DNA of 64,000 bases from positions 2,170,001-2,234,000 of the forward strand of contig NZ_CP053381.1 of assembly GCF_017868775.1 (NCBI RefSeq). The letters are read 5' to 3'. Position numbers and translations under genes: made by a program. A model generated the notes under the pieces. It made no database searches, was not told where the DNA came from, and was given only the letters and a program-made list of their open reading frames with translations. Below, piece after piece: positions 1 through 8,709 of the stretch; position 1 is the stretch's first letter; every line of letters begins with the position of its first letter. Source of the DNA: Billgrantia sulfidoxydans (GTDB taxonomy: Bacteria; Pseudomonadota; Gammaproteobacteria; Pseudomonadales; Halomonadaceae).

Positions 1-63
1 TGCTAGACTGGGCGCTCGTTCCGGCACTTGCGCCGGAGGCGACTGGCCAACTGGAGGAGTGGC

Positions 64-1308
64 ATGTCTCGTCAAACCGTCGTTCTGGGTGCCGGCATGG
101 TCGGCGTCTCCATCGCCTGGCACCTGGCCCGTCGCGGCCGTTCGGTGCTACTGGTGGATCGTCGTCCGCCAGGGCGGGAGACCTCCTACGGCAACGGCGG
201 TCTGATCCAGCGTGAGGCGGTGCGCCCGTACACGTTTCCGCGCGAGGTCGGCAAGCTGCTCAGCGCACTGCCCAATCGCCGGGTGGACATTCGCTACCGG
301 GTGAGCGGCATGCTGACCTATGCCGGGCCGCTGTTCGACTATTGGCGCTACTCGTCGCCACGCCATTATGAGCGCATCGCCGACGAGTACGCTTCGCTGA
401 TCGCGCTCTCCACCGAGGAGCACGCCCCCATGATCGAGGCGGCGGGGGCGGCCGACCTGATCGGCAAGGAGGGGTGGTTGGAAGTGCACCGCAGCCAGGC
501 CGAGCTCGAGCGCCGCCGGCGTGAGGCAGAAGATGCCGCCAGGCGTTTCGGGGTGACCCACGTTTTTCTCGATGCCGAGGGGCTGGCCGGCCGCGAGCCT
601 TGGCTGAGTGCCGATCTGGCCGGGGCGATTCACTGGACCAACTCGTGGAGCGTGGCCGACCCCGGTGCTCTGGTGGCGGCCTATGCCGCCAGTTTCCAGC
701 AGCAGGGAGGCGAGTTCCTGCAGGCGACCCTCGAGCGCGTCAGCCCGGCCGGCCAGGGCTGGCATGTCGAGACGGATAGCGGCAGCCACGAGGCCGACGA
801 GGTGGTAGTGGCGCTGGGTCCCTGGGCCGGTGAGTGGCTCAGGAGGCTGGGCTACCGGCTGCCGACCTTCGTCAAGCGCGGCTACCACATGCACTATGGC
901 GCCGCGGAGGGGCGGCGGCTGCGTCACTGGATCGCCGATGCCGACATCGGCTACATCCTGGCGCCGATGCGGGCGGGCATCCGCCTGACGACCGGGGCCG
1001 AGCTGGCCCGCATCGATGCGCCTCCCTCCCGGGGCCAGTTGGATGCCGCGGAGCGCAAGGCGCGCGAGCTTTATCCCGCTTTGGGTGGGCGCCTGGAAGC
1101 GGAGCCCTGGAAGGGGGCCCGTCCCTGCCTGCCGGACATGAAGCCGGTGATCGGGCCGGCGCCACGCCACAAGGGGTTGTGGTTCGCCTTCGGTCACGGT
1201 CATCAGGGCTTCACCATGGGGCCGGTGACGGGACGATTGATGGCGGAAATGATGGAGGGGGAACCTGCTACCGTGGACATGTCGCCGTTTCGGGCGGATC
1301 GCTTCTGA
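64..1308 (+). CDS. FAD-dependent amino acid oxidase/dehydrogenase (DadA/DAO family)
   Basis: A 414-residue flavoenzyme that probably oxidises an amino acid or other amine. The N-terminus carries the dinucleotide-binding fingerprint VLGAGMVGVSIAWHLARRG, followed by the acidic end of the second strand (LLVDRR). The C-terminus has the typical DAO ending GHGHQGFTMGPVTGRLMAEMM, which closes the FAD site. I chose ATG 64 because GGAGGAG lies just upstream and the fingerprint starts a few residues later; an in-frame start at 28 would add an Arg-rich leader. It looks monocistronic and converges on the next gene. The substrate (D-amino acid, glycine or other amine) cannot be read from the sequence. Confidence 0.85.
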   Translation: MSRQTVVLGAGMVGVSIAWHLARRGRSVLLVDRRPPGRETSYGNGGLIQREAVRPYTFPREVGKLLSALPNRRVDIRYRVSGMLTYAGPLFDYWRYSSPRHYERIADEYASLIALSTEEHAPMIEAAGAADLIGKEGWLEVHRSQAELERRRREAEDAARRFGVTHVFLDAEGLAGREPWLSADLAGAIHWTNSWSVADPGALVAAYAASFQQQGGEFLQATLERVSPAGQGWHVETDSGSHEADEVVVALGPWAGEWLRRLGYRLPTFVKRGYHMHYGAAEGRRLRHWIADADIGYILAPMRAGIRLTTGAELARIDAPPSRGQLDAAERKARELYPALGGRLEAEPWKGARPCLPDMKPVIGPAPRHKGLWFAFGHGHQGFTMGPVTGRLMAEMMEGEPATVDMSPFRADRF

Positions 1309-1332
1309 CTGTTACTGTGCCGGCAGGCGTCA

Positions 1333-1761
1333 TCACGCGCGGCGCCGGCGCCGGCGTCGACGCCACTGGTGATGTGCGAACTTGATCACCAGCGTCATCA
1401 CGTAGACCACCCAGCCGGCGCTGGCGAGCACGTTGAACAGCAGCATCTTCTGCTGCCCGCTCATCGGGGCGAACAGGGTCTCGATGAGCACCCCGAACAG
1501 CAGGGCGAGCGCCATCGGGAGGGCGAGGATGTGCATCCACATCTCGGTGCGCCGCTTGCGCACATGGTAGCGGCTCAGGTGGATGCGAAAGGGGCGATGC
1601 ATGAAGCTGACCAGAATCATTGCGCCGAGGGCGAGCATGGCAGCCAGGGTGGGTTCTACGCTGTCCAACCGGGCCGAGATGCTGATCGACCAGAAGAAGA
1701 CGATCCACATCAGTCCGGCCAGAATGGCGACGATATCGGCGTAGTGGCGAACCCGGGGCAT
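1333..1761 (-). CDS. Small integral membrane protein with poly-Arg tail
   Basis: A 142-residue protein I do not recognise. Hydrophobicity suggests four membrane segments (about residues 7-28, 37-55, 75-95 and 108-128), with basic stretches HLSRYHVRKRR and the C-terminal WRRRRRRRRA on the probable cytoplasmic side. The Arg run is encoded by a GGCGCC-rich repeat near 1340-1362. The RBS (GAGAGA about 10 bases before the ATG) is weak. It converges with the upstream oxidase and is divergent from pyrC. Codon use matches its neighbours, so it is probably a real conserved hypothetical gene. Confidence 0.6.
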   Translation of the reverse strand: MPRVRHYADIVAILAGLMWIVFFWSISISARLDSVEPTLAAMLALGAMILVSFMHRPFRIHLSRYHVRKRRTEMWMHILALPMALALLFGVLIETLFAPMSGQQKMLLFNVLASAGWVVYVMTLVIKFAHHQWRRRRRRRRA

Positions 1762-1864
1762 TGGCAGCGTCTCTCACGGCAAAATCGGCGTCGATGATAC
1801 GGTAAATCGGCGTTCGTTGCTGCCATCGGGGCAACTTTCTCGACGCTCGGTCGGCTCTCCCCGG

Positions 1865-1870
1865 TATAAT
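1865..1870 (+). promoter_or_regulatory. Candidate pyrC -10 box
   Basis: A perfect TATAAT lies 38 bases before the pyrC start codon. The best -35 is TCGACG at 1840-1845 with a 19-base spacer, which is poor. The -10 and its position support a sigma-70 promoter for pyrC. Confidence 0.5.
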
Positions 1871-1908
1871 CGGAGTCTCGACATTCATGCTGACCGACAG
1901 GAAATGCC

Positions 1909-2949
1909 GTGACCGCTATTACCCTGACTCGTCCCGACGACTGGCATCTTCATCTGCGTGACGGAGAGGCGCTCCAGGCCGTGGTGCCCGCGACTGCCCG
2001 GCAGATGGGCCGCGCGATCATCATGCCGAACCTCAAGCCGCCGGTCACCACCACCGAGCAGGCCTTGCGCTACCGCGAGCGGATCCTGGCGGCACGGCCC
2101 GAAGGGTCGGCCTTCGAGCCGTTGATGACGCTCTACCTCACCGACAATACCCCGGCCGAGGAGATCGAGCGTGCCGTCGCCAGTGGCCGGGTCCATGCGG
2201 TGAAGCTCTATCCGGCCGGGGCGACCACCAATTCCGATTCGGGGGTCACCGACCTGGCCCACTGCGACGCCGCGATCGCCGCCATGGCAAGGCTGGGGCT
2301 GCCGCTACTGGTCCACGGCGAGGTCACCGATGCCGAGATCGACATCTTCGATCGCGAAGCCGTCTTCATCGAGCGCGTGATGAAGCCGCTGCTCGAGCGT
2401 CATCCCTCCCTCAAGGTGGTGTTCGAACACATCACGACCGGCGATGCGGCCGAGTTCGTCGCGCGGGCTCCGGCCAACGTGGCGGCGACGATTACCGCCC
2501 ATCACCTTTTGTTCAACCGCAACCACATGCTGGTCGGCGGCATCCGCCCGCACTACTACTGCTTGCCGATCCTCAAGCGGGAGCGGCATCGCGAGGCGCT
2601 GCTGGCGGCCGCCACCTCGGGCAGCGGCAAGTTCTTCCTCGGCACCGACAGCGCTCCCCATGCCCAGGGCGACAAGGAGTCGGCCTGCGGTTGCGCCGGC
2701 GCCTATACCGCCCCGGCGGCGATCGAACTCTATGCCACGGCGTTCGAGCAAGCCGGGGCGCTGGACCGTCTCGAGGGCTTTGCCAGCCACTTCGGGCCGG
2801 ACTTCTACGGCCTGCCGCGCAACACCGACGCCATTACCCTGGTACGCGAGGAGTGGACGTTGCCGGCATCGCTGCCCTATGCCGACGGCCAGCGCATCGT
2901 GCCGCTGAAGGCAGGGGAGACGCTGACCTGGAGGCTGCGCGACTCGTGA
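1909..2949 (+). CDS. pyrC: Dihydroorotase (class II, PyrC)
   Basis: Catalyses reversible cyclisation of N-carbamoyl-aspartate to dihydroorotate in pyrimidine synthesis. At 346 residues it has the usual PyrC length. The metal site is complete: H13 and H15 (DWHLHLRD), the carboxylated K99 ([13 protein letters not shown]), H136 (LLVHGE), H174 (FEHIT) and D246 (LGTDSAPH). The frame begins at GTG 1909; an ATG at 1904 opens a three-codon frame that stops at once. GACAGGAAA gives an RBS. It stands alone, with no other pyr genes beside it, as is usual for gammaproteobacterial pyrC. Confidence 0.97.
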   Translation: MTAITLTRPDDWHLHLRDGEALQAVVPATARQMGRAIIMPNLKPPVTTTEQALRYRERILAARPEGSAFEPLMTLYLTDNTPAEEIERAVASGRVHAVKLYPAGATTNSDSGVTDLAHCDAAIAAMARLGLPLLVHGEVTDAEIDIFDREAVFIERVMKPLLERHPSLKVVFEHITTGDAAEFVARAPANVAATITAHHLLFNRNHMLVGGIRPHYYCLPILKRERHREALLAAATSGSGKFFLGTDSAPHAQGDKESACGCAGAYTAPAAIELYATAFEQAGALDRLEGFASHFGPDFYGLPRNTDAITLVREEWTLPASLPYADGQRIVPLKAGETLTWRLRDS

Positions 2950-3133
2950 CGCTGGCTCCCCTCCGGTGTGGCTGCCCCATCCGTTGAAATTTCCGGTCAA
3001 GCATTGCCGGGTGAGCTATGGTTAATGAGCGCAGGATGCGCTCGATCTTCGTATACCAAGGTTGCCATTGAGGTGCCTGGCGGTTCCGCTGCCGGGTATC
3101 GGTGGTCAGTCTTGCGCAGAGAACCGACACAGG

Positions 3134-4030
3134 ATGAAAAAATGGACTCCCAGGCGGGCGCGTAGGGTCTCTCGGAGCTTTGTCGAACTGGCGCTCTTGC
3201 TGACCGTCGCCAAGGGAAAGATCCCGGTCGTGTATTTCGACAAGTTGCTCAATGTCGGGGACGCGATCACGCCTTTTCTGGTCCGGCAGCTCACCGGCAA
3301 GGATGTTTACCGAGTCCACTCGAACTCGGTCGTTCACCTGCTGGGAGTCGGGAGCATCATCCACCAGGCGAGAAGTCGCAGCCTGGTGTGGGGCAGTGGG
3401 CTCATCGATCCGGAGTGGCTGCCAAGGCGCGACGCCCTGAAGCATGCCAGGTTCGTGGCCCTGAGAGGCCGGCTCACCCAGCAGCTGCTGGCCGCCAAGG
3501 GTGCGGACGTGTCAGCGTCGGTGCTCGGGGATCCGGCGCTCATCGTACCTATGCTCTACCAGCCTTCTCGCAGCGGTCGAAAATTCCGCATCGGATTGGT
3601 GCCCCACTACGTGGATCAGGACAGTCCGGTGGTCCGCTACATGGCGAAACTCCCCGGCGTCCGACTGATCGACGTAAGGCAGCAGCCCGAGCCGTTCATC
3701 GATGCGCTCAACCAATGCGATTCGATCATCTCGTCGTCGTTGCACGGGCTCATCCTTGCGGATTGCTACCGAATCCCCAACCTTTGGGTGCGATTCTCCG
3801 ATGGCATCACCGGGGGGCAGTTCAAGTTCCAAGACTACTACAGCACCACGGACGCACCGCACACCCGCGTCATGCCGGTCGCGGATCGGGCAGCGGCCGA
3901 TGCTTGCATGTCGGCCTTGCCAGAGCAGGCCGGTGTTGCCCAGTACCTGGGCGATCCGTTACAGCTGGCTGCCGCTTTTCCCTTCTCCGAATTCGGATGG
4001 CGACATGGCGATGCGTGGGGCCAATCGTGA
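3134..4030 (+). CDS. Polysaccharide pyruvyl transferase family protein
   Basis: A 298-residue protein of the family that transfers pyruvate from PEP to sugars of exopolysaccharides or secondary wall polymers. Family hallmarks are NVGDAITPFLV near the N-terminus, LGDPALIVPMLY in the middle and the C-terminal SSSLHGLILADCYRIPNLWV. The start at ATG 3134 (MKKWTPRRARR) is preferred over a TTG at 3062, although its RBS is weak. No glycosyltransferase or export genes lie nearby, so it is an orphan between pyrC and mtnN. Its base composition looks slightly less GC-rich than its neighbours. Sugar acceptor unknown. Confidence 0.8.
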   Translation: MKKWTPRRARRVSRSFVELALLLTVAKGKIPVVYFDKLLNVGDAITPFLVRQLTGKDVYRVHSNSVVHLLGVGSIIHQARSRSLVWGSGLIDPEWLPRRDALKHARFVALRGRLTQQLLAAKGADVSASVLGDPALIVPMLYQPSRSGRKFRIGLVPHYVDQDSPVVRYMAKLPGVRLIDVRQQPEPFIDALNQCDSIISSSLHGLILADCYRIPNLWVRFSDGITGGQFKFQDYYSTTDAPHTRVMPVADRAAADACMSALPEQAGVAQYLGDPLQLAAAFPFSEFGWRHGDAWGQS

Positions 4031-4075
4031 AGGCTGTCGTCTGACATGCCCCCTTGATCGACCCATTGCCAGGGT

Positions 4076-4807
4076 TCAGCCAATGGCGGGCTCGGGTTCC
4101 ACCTGCGGAGCGAGTCGCGCGATCATTGCCTCGACCATGCGCGCCGAATGGACGGCGGCCTTTTCCAGGAACTGTTCGAACGATAGATGGTTGTCACTGC
4201 CGCCGGCGATGTCGGAGAGCGAGCGGACGACCACGAAGGGACAGCCGTAGAGGTGGCAGGTCTGGGCGATGGCCGCGGCCTCCATTTCGGCCGCGAGCAT
4301 GGTCGGGAAGCGCGAGCGGGTCTTGCTGACCAGTTCCGGACAGGCCATGAAGACATCACCGGTGGCGATCAACCCCTCGACTACCCTGACTTCGCCCAGC
4401 GCCTCGACGCACTCGCGGGCAAGCTTGACCAGGCGCTCATCGGGCCGATAGGCGGCGGGCATCTGTGGCACCTGGCCGTGCTCGTAGCCGAACACCACGG
4501 CGTCCACGTCGTGATGGCGCACCTCGCTGGAAACCACCACATCGCCGATCTCGAGCCCTTCGCCGAAGCCGCCCGCCGAGCCGGTATTGATGATGGCCTC
4601 GGGCCGGTAGACGTCGAGCAGCAGGGTGGTGCCGATGGCGGCGTTCACCTTGCCGATGCCCGATTGCAGGATCACCACGTCGACCCCGTGCAGCCTGCCG
4701 TGGTGGAAGGTGCAGCCGACGTGGGTGCGGGTGCGGCGCTCTTCCAACAGCGAGGCGAGATGCTCCACCTCCTGGGCCATGGCGCCGATGATGCCGATGC
4801 GTTTCAT
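4076..4807 (-). CDS. mtnN: 5'-methylthioadenosine/S-adenosylhomocysteine nucleosidase
   Basis: Hydrolyses MTA and SAH to adenine plus methylthioribose or S-ribosylhomocysteine. The 243-residue protein starts MKRIGIIGAMAQEVEHL, with the catalytic Glu near residue 13. It has the ribose/purine-binding segment AAEMEAAAIAQ and the catalytic Asp in RSLSDIAGG. An alternative in-frame ATG at 4819 lies directly behind GGAGA, too close to act as its RBS, so the family-consistent start at 4807 is preferred. It is followed on the same strand by luxS after a 56-base gap, so the two enzymes of the SAH-to-homocysteine/AI-2 route are neighbours. Confidence 0.95.
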   Translation of the reverse strand: MKRIGIIGAMAQEVEHLASLLEERRTRTHVGCTFHHGRLHGVDVVILQSGIGKVNAAIGTTLLLDVYRPEAIINTGSAGGFGEGLEIGDVVVSSEVRHHDVDAVVFGYEHGQVPQMPAAYRPDERLVKLARECVEALGEVRVVEGLIATGDVFMACPELVSKTRSRFPTMLAAEMEAAAIAQTCHLYGCPFVVVRSLSDIAGGSDNHLSFEQFLEKAAVHSARMVEAMIARLAPQVEPEPAIG

Positions 4808-4863
4808 CGTGTCTTGCATTCTCCGGTGAGCGGCGCAGGGCGCCGTCGGGCTGTGGCCCGGGC

Positions 4864-5337
4864 TCAGGCCTCGTCGGCGAAGACCTGGGTCCACTCTTGG
4901 CGCTTGGCCAGGAAGCCGCGGGCGATCTGCTTGGCGCCCTCCAGGCTGTGGCTGGCCGCCCAGCCGCACTGGACTTCGTTGCAGGCCGGGACCTCGCTGG
5001 CTACCAGCACGTCCTCCAGCGTCTTCTGCAACAGATTCAGCACGTCGTCGTAGTCGTCGTGGTTGATCAGAGCGACATAGAAGCCGGTCTGGCAGCCCAT
5101 CGGGCTGATATCAACGATGCGGTCCGAATGGTTGCGCGACAGTTCGGCCATCAGGTGCTCGAGGGAGTGCAGCGCCGGCATCTCCATGTGCTCGCGATTG
5201 GGTTGGCAGATGCGCATGTCGTACTTGTGGATACGGTCGCCATTGAGCCCGGTCTTGATATCGGCCAGGCGCACGTAGGGGGCTTGCACCTTGGTGTGAT
5301 CAAGGTTGAAGCTTTCGACGTTCATCTTGTCGCTCAT
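4864..5337 (-). CDS. luxS: S-ribosylhomocysteine lyase (AI-2 synthase)
   Basis: Cleaves S-ribosylhomocysteine to homocysteine and DPD, the precursor of autoinducer-2. The 157-residue protein has the Fe/Zn-binding HxxEH motif (H57-S-L-E60-H61), catalytic C82 (MGCQTGFY) and the third ligand C124 ([15 protein letters not shown]). The ATG at 5337 has GAGG about eight bases upstream. It is next to mtnN, which makes its substrate. The N-terminal sequence ([18 protein letters not shown]) differs from the enterobacterial type. No AI-2 receptor or uptake genes (luxPQ, lsr) are in the window, so a purely metabolic detoxification role is possible. Confidence 0.95.
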   Translation of the reverse strand: MSDKMNVESFNLDHTKVQAPYVRLADIKTGLNGDRIHKYDMRICQPNREHMEMPALHSLEHLMAELSRNHSDRIVDISPMGCQTGFYVALINHDDYDDVLNLLQKTLEDVLVASEVPACNEVQCGWAASHSLEGAKQIARGFLAKRQEWTQVFADEA

Positions 5338-5411
5338 GGGCGGCCTCGCGGCAGGTAGGAAACAGGGAGCGCGCATTCTAGCCGAGCGGCGCGCCCGTGT
5401 CAGGCCGCGTT

Positions 5412-6290
5412 TCAGAGTGTCGGGAGTTCCTGCTCCATGGCGTCATGCCGCTCGGCGGCATAGAGCGTGTTCTCCAGCAGCGAGGCGACGGTCATCGGCC
5501 CCACGCCGCCCGGCACCGGCGTGATCCAGGCGGCTCGCTCCGCGGCCGGGCCGAACTCGACGTCGCCGACCAGGCGGCCATCCTCCTCGCGGTTGATCCC
5601 CACGTCGATGACGATCGCGCCTTCGCGTACCCACTCGCCCTTGACCAGTCCCGGCTTGCCCACCGCCACCACCAGCAGTTCGGCGCGGCGCACGTGCGAC
5701 TCCAGGTCCCGGGTGAAGCGATGGCAGACGGTGGTGGTGCAGCCTGCCAGCATCAGCTCCAGCGCCATGGGACGGCCGACGATGTTGGAGGCGCCGACCA
5801 CGGTGGCATCCAGGCCTCGCACCTTCAGGCCCTGGGCCTGGAGCAGCGTCATGACACCCTTGGGCGTGCAGGGGCGCAGTACCGGCAGGCGCTGGGCCAG
5901 GCGACCCAGGTTGTAGGGGTGGAAGCCGTCTACATCCTTGTGCGGCAGGATGCGCTCGAGGAGGGGGCGAGAATCGAGGTGGGCCGGCAAGGGCAGCTGC
6001 AGCAGGATCCCGTCGATGCGGGGGTCGGCATTGAGCTCGTCGATCAGGCGCTCGAGCGCCTGCTGGCTAGTATCGCTGGGCAGCGTATGCCGAAAGGAGA
6101 GGATGCCCGCCTGCTCGCAGGCGCGGTGTTTATTGCTGACGTAGACGTGGGAAGCCGGGTCCTCGCCCACCAGGACGACGGCGAGGCCAGGGATGCGCTT
6201 GCCCTCGGTGCGACGCGTCTCGACCTGGCGTGCAACCTGTTCGCGGACCTGCGCGGCAATGGCCTTGCCATCGATGAGTTGGGCGGTCAT
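5412..6290 (-). CDS. folD: Bifunctional methylenetetrahydrofolate dehydrogenase/cyclohydrolase FolD
   Basis: Interconverts 5,10-methylene-, methenyl- and 10-formyl-THF using NADP. The 292-residue protein begins [19 protein letters not shown]. It has the catalytic region [18 protein letters not shown] with its Tyr and Lys, the NADP-binding segment [17 protein letters not shown] and the signature [21 protein letters not shown] 6290 is preceded by GGGAG; the longer reading frame adds 35 unlikely residues. It lies on the minus strand, divergent from the tRNA cluster. This placement next to tRNA genes resembles that in other gammaproteobacteria. Confidence 0.97.
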   Translation of the reverse strand: MTAQLIDGKAIAAQVREQVARQVETRRTEGKRIPGLAVVLVGEDPASHVYVSNKHRACEQAGILSFRHTLPSDTSQQALERLIDELNADPRIDGILLQLPLPAHLDSRPLLERILPHKDVDGFHPYNLGRLAQRLPVLRPCTPKGVMTLLQAQGLKVRGLDATVVGASNIVGRPMALELMLAGCTTTVCHRFTRDLESHVRRAELLVVAVGKPGLVKGEWVREGAIVIDVGINREEDGRLVGDVEFGPAAERAAWITPVPGGVGPMTVASLLENTLYAAERHDAMEQELPTL

Positions 6291-6419
6291 CGGTTCTCCC
6301 CCGTGATGTGTGCTGTTGAGCGGCGCTGGCGAGGCCGTCTGCGGAATGCGAAGGGTGCCGATTTTCGCATGCCGTGCCCGCGAGGCAAAGCGCAAAAGCC
6401 TCGTTGCGTCAGGAAGCTA

Positions 6420-6447
6420 TTGACCACGGTTGATTCTCGCGTAGAAT
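6420..6447 (+). promoter_or_regulatory. tRNA operon promoter
   Basis: TTGACC at 6420-6425 and TAGAAT at 6442-6447 are separated by 16 bases. The downstream discriminator is GC-rich (ACGCAGCGCTCGG), as expected for a stringently controlled stable-RNA promoter. tRNA-Pro starts 53 bases downstream. Confidence 0.75.
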
Positions 6448-6499
6448 ACGCAGCGCTCGGCGAGGCCCGTCTGGGCCTCGTGGGCCGTGCGAAGGCCGG

Positions 6500-6576
6500 C
6501 GGGGTGTAGCGCAGTCTGGTAGCGCGCCTGCTTTGGGAGCAGGATGTCGGGGGTTCGAATCCCTCCACCCCGACCA
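6500..6576 (+). tRNA. tRNA-Pro (TGG anticodon)
   Basis: A 77-base cloverleaf: acceptor CGGGGTG pairs with CACCCCG, the anticodon stem CCTGC/GCAGG encloses TTTGGGA with anticodon TGG, the T-arm carries GGTTCGAATCC, and the CCA end is encoded. It is the first tRNA of the cluster. Confidence 0.97.
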
Positions 6577-6643
6577 CAACCTTCTGTTTATGCTAAAGAA
6601 ATGGCGAAGCGGGGTTGCGGTCGGAGGCCATGGAACGTAGAAT

Positions 6644-6720
6644 GCGCCCATAGCTCAACCGGATAGAGCAACGGCCTTCTAAGCCGTAGGTTGCAGGTTC
6701 GAGTCCTGCTGGGCGTGCCA
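6644..6720 (+). tRNA. tRNA-Arg (TCT anticodon)
   Basis: A 77-base cloverleaf: acceptor GCGCCCA pairs with TGGGCGT (one G-U pair at the end), anticodon stem ACGGC/GCCGT encloses CTTCTAA with anticodon TCT, the T-arm contains GGTTCGAGTCC, and CCA is encoded. Confidence 0.97.
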
Positions 6721-6808
6721 GTTTGGCGTGGTCCTGGCGGATGAGTCGAGCATCGGTTTGGGCGTGGCGTTTTGCAAGAGCGCGGCTTTTTGCCGCTCGT
6801 GTCGATAT

Positions 6809-6884
6809 GGTGGATGTAGCTCAGTGGTAGAGCCCCGGATTGTGGCTCCGGTGGTCGTGGGTTCGATCCCCATCATCCACCCCA
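6809..6884 (+). tRNA. tRNA-His (GTG anticodon), copy 1
   Basis: A 76-base cloverleaf with the extra G(-1) opposite C73 that is diagnostic of tRNA-His. Acceptor GTGGATG pairs with CATCCAC, and the loop TTGTGGC has anticodon GTG. CCA is encoded. Confidence 0.97.
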
Positions 6885-6913
6885 ATCGACGCCTCGTGGT
6901 TCATTTCTGCAAT

Positions 6914-6989
6914 GGTGGATGTAGCTCAGTGGTAGAGCCCCGGATTGTGGCTCCGGTGGTCGTGGGTTCGATCCCCATCATCCACCCCA
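6914..6989 (+). tRNA. tRNA-His (GTG anticodon), copy 2
   Basis: Identical over 76 bases to the copy at 6809-6884, separated from it by a 29-base spacer. G(-1), the GTG anticodon and encoded CCA are all present. Downstream (6990-7060) is a T-rich stretch without a clear hairpin, then the tig promoter. Confidence 0.97.
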
Positions 6990-7178
6990 TTGCACCCTCG
7001 GTATCTCCTAGTCCTTTCTTTACCTTTTCTTTTTTCCTGTTGCCGGGCGAGCCAGCTCGTTCGGGTAGTGGTGCCGTCGTCACGGCCTTGGCTCGAAATG
7101 GCGGGTGGCGGCGCGTCACGTTAGCCGTGCAGAGCCCTTGTAAAATGCCAGATCGCCCCCATCCTGAGGGCGTAACGC

Positions 7179-7207
7179 TTGCCAGCGTAGGGCGGGATTC
7201 TTAGAAT
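7179..7207 (+). promoter_or_regulatory. tig promoter
   Basis: TTGCCA at 7179-7184 and TAGAAT at 7202-7207 with a 17-base spacer, 57 bases before the tig start codon. Confidence 0.7.
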
Positions 7208-7263
7208 CTCTCTTTTACATTCCGCACTTTTCAAGAACGCCCCCAGTCGGTAGAGGACCATTC

Positions 7264-8616
7264 ATGCAAGTTTCCGTCGAAACGACCTCCCAGATCGAGC
7301 GCCGTGTCACGTTCCAGGTGCCGGCCGCTGAGGTCGACGAGGCCGTCGAAGCCCGCCTCAAGGACACGGCGAAGAACATTCGCCTCAACGGTTTCCGCAA
7401 GGGTCGGGTACCCATGTCCGTGGTGCGCCAGCGTTACGGCCGCGGCGTGCGTGACGAGGTCGTGGGCGAGCTGATGCGTGAGCGTTATGTGCGTGCCATC
7501 ACCGAGCAGAACCTCAATCCGGCCGGCTTCCCGAGCATCGAGCCCAAGGTCGACCAGGCCGGCAAGGACCTTGAGTTCGTGGCCTCTCTCGAGGTTTACC
7601 CCGAGATCGAGCTCGCTTCGGTCGAGGGTACCGAGGTCGAGCGCCCCGTGGTGCAAGTGAGCGACGCCGATCTCGAAGAGATGATCGAGACCCTGCGCAA
7701 GCAGAACGCGTCCTGGGAAGAGGTCGACCGCGCCGCCGAAGAGGGCGATCAGGTCAAGATCGACTTCCAGGGCTTCCTCGGCGACGAACCCTTCGAAGGC
7801 GGCAGTGCCGAGGGTCATGAGCTGGTGCTGGGCTCCGGCAACTTCATTCCTGGCTTCGAGGACCAGCTCGCCGGTGCCAAGGCGGGTGAGGAGAAGGTGA
7901 TCAAGGTCACTTTCCCCGAGGACTACCAGGCCGAGCATCTGGCCGGCCAGGAAGCCACCTTCAAGGTCAAGGTGCACGCGGTGAAGGGGCGTGCCCTGCC
8001 GGACGTCGACGAGGCGTTCATCAAGCGCTTCGGCGTCGAGGACGGCGATCTCGAGAAATTCCGCGCCGAAGTGAAGAAGAACATGACGCGCGAGGCCAAG
8101 CAGGCCGTCGACAACCGCGTCAAGCAGCAGGTCCTCGAGGCGCTGAAGAAGGCCAACGACATCCCGGTGCCGCAGGCGCTGGTGCAGCAGGAGACCGACG
8201 CGCTCAAGCGCCAGGCGGCGCAGCAGTTCGGCCTGGGCGAGGATTTCGACGTGTCCCAGCTGCCCAATGAGCTGTTCACCGAGCAGGCCAAGGGTCGCGT
8301 TCAGGTCGGCCTGCTGCTGGCCGAGGTGATCAAGGCCCACGAGCTCGACGCCAGCGACGACGAGATCCGCGCCAAGGTCGAGGAGCTTGCCGAGCAGTAC
8401 CAGGAGCCGCAGCAGGTCATTGACTACTATATGGGCAACGATCAGCTCAAGACTCAGGTCAAGTCGGCTATCCTCGAAGAGAAGGCCGTCGACAAGCTGC
8501 TGGAGCAGGCCACCGTCAAGGACGTGGAGATGAGCTACCAGCAGGCGCTGGCCGCCGCTCAGCAGGGCGAGCAGGACGAAGAGGCCGAGGAAGGCGAGCA
8601 GGCAGCCAACGGCTGA
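7264..8616 (+). CDS. tig: Trigger factor (ribosome-associated chaperone, FKBP-type PPIase)
   Basis: Binds nascent chains at the ribosome exit tunnel and assists folding. The 450-residue protein has the N-terminal ribosome-binding signature GFRKGRVP (about residue 44), and an FKBP-like domain near residues 150-245 with QVKIDFQGFLGDEPFEGGSA and LVLGSGNFIPGFEDQL. It ends in a helical C-terminal substrate-cradling domain. The tail is unusually acidic and Gln-rich (AAAQQGEQDEEAEEGEQAANG), in keeping with a halophilic host. It heads the conserved tig-clpP-clpX-lon-hupB-ppiD order, with its own promoter. Confidence 0.98.
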   Translation: MQVSVETTSQIERRVTFQVPAAEVDEAVEARLKDTAKNIRLNGFRKGRVPMSVVRQRYGRGVRDEVVGELMRERYVRAITEQNLNPAGFPSIEPKVDQAGKDLEFVASLEVYPEIELASVEGTEVERPVVQVSDADLEEMIETLRKQNASWEEVDRAAEEGDQVKIDFQGFLGDEPFEGGSAEGHELVLGSGNFIPGFEDQLAGAKAGEEKVIKVTFPEDYQAEHLAGQEATFKVKVHAVKGRALPDVDEAFIKRFGVEDGDLEKFRAEVKKNMTREAKQAVDNRVKQQVLEALKKANDIPVPQALVQQETDALKRQAAQQFGLGEDFDVSQLPNELFTEQAKGRVQVGLLLAEVIKAHELDASDDEIRAKVEELAEQYQEPQQVIDYYMGNDQLKTQVKSAILEEKAVDKLLEQATVKDVEMSYQQALAAAQQGEQDEEAEEGEQAANG

Positions 8617-8709
8617 TTCGGCGGCGTGAGCCAACACCTGCCGGTCGCAGAGGTGGCGATCGGCAGGTGGGAAACGCTTCCATTCATCGGATGCAAGGAC
8701 ATCACACTG

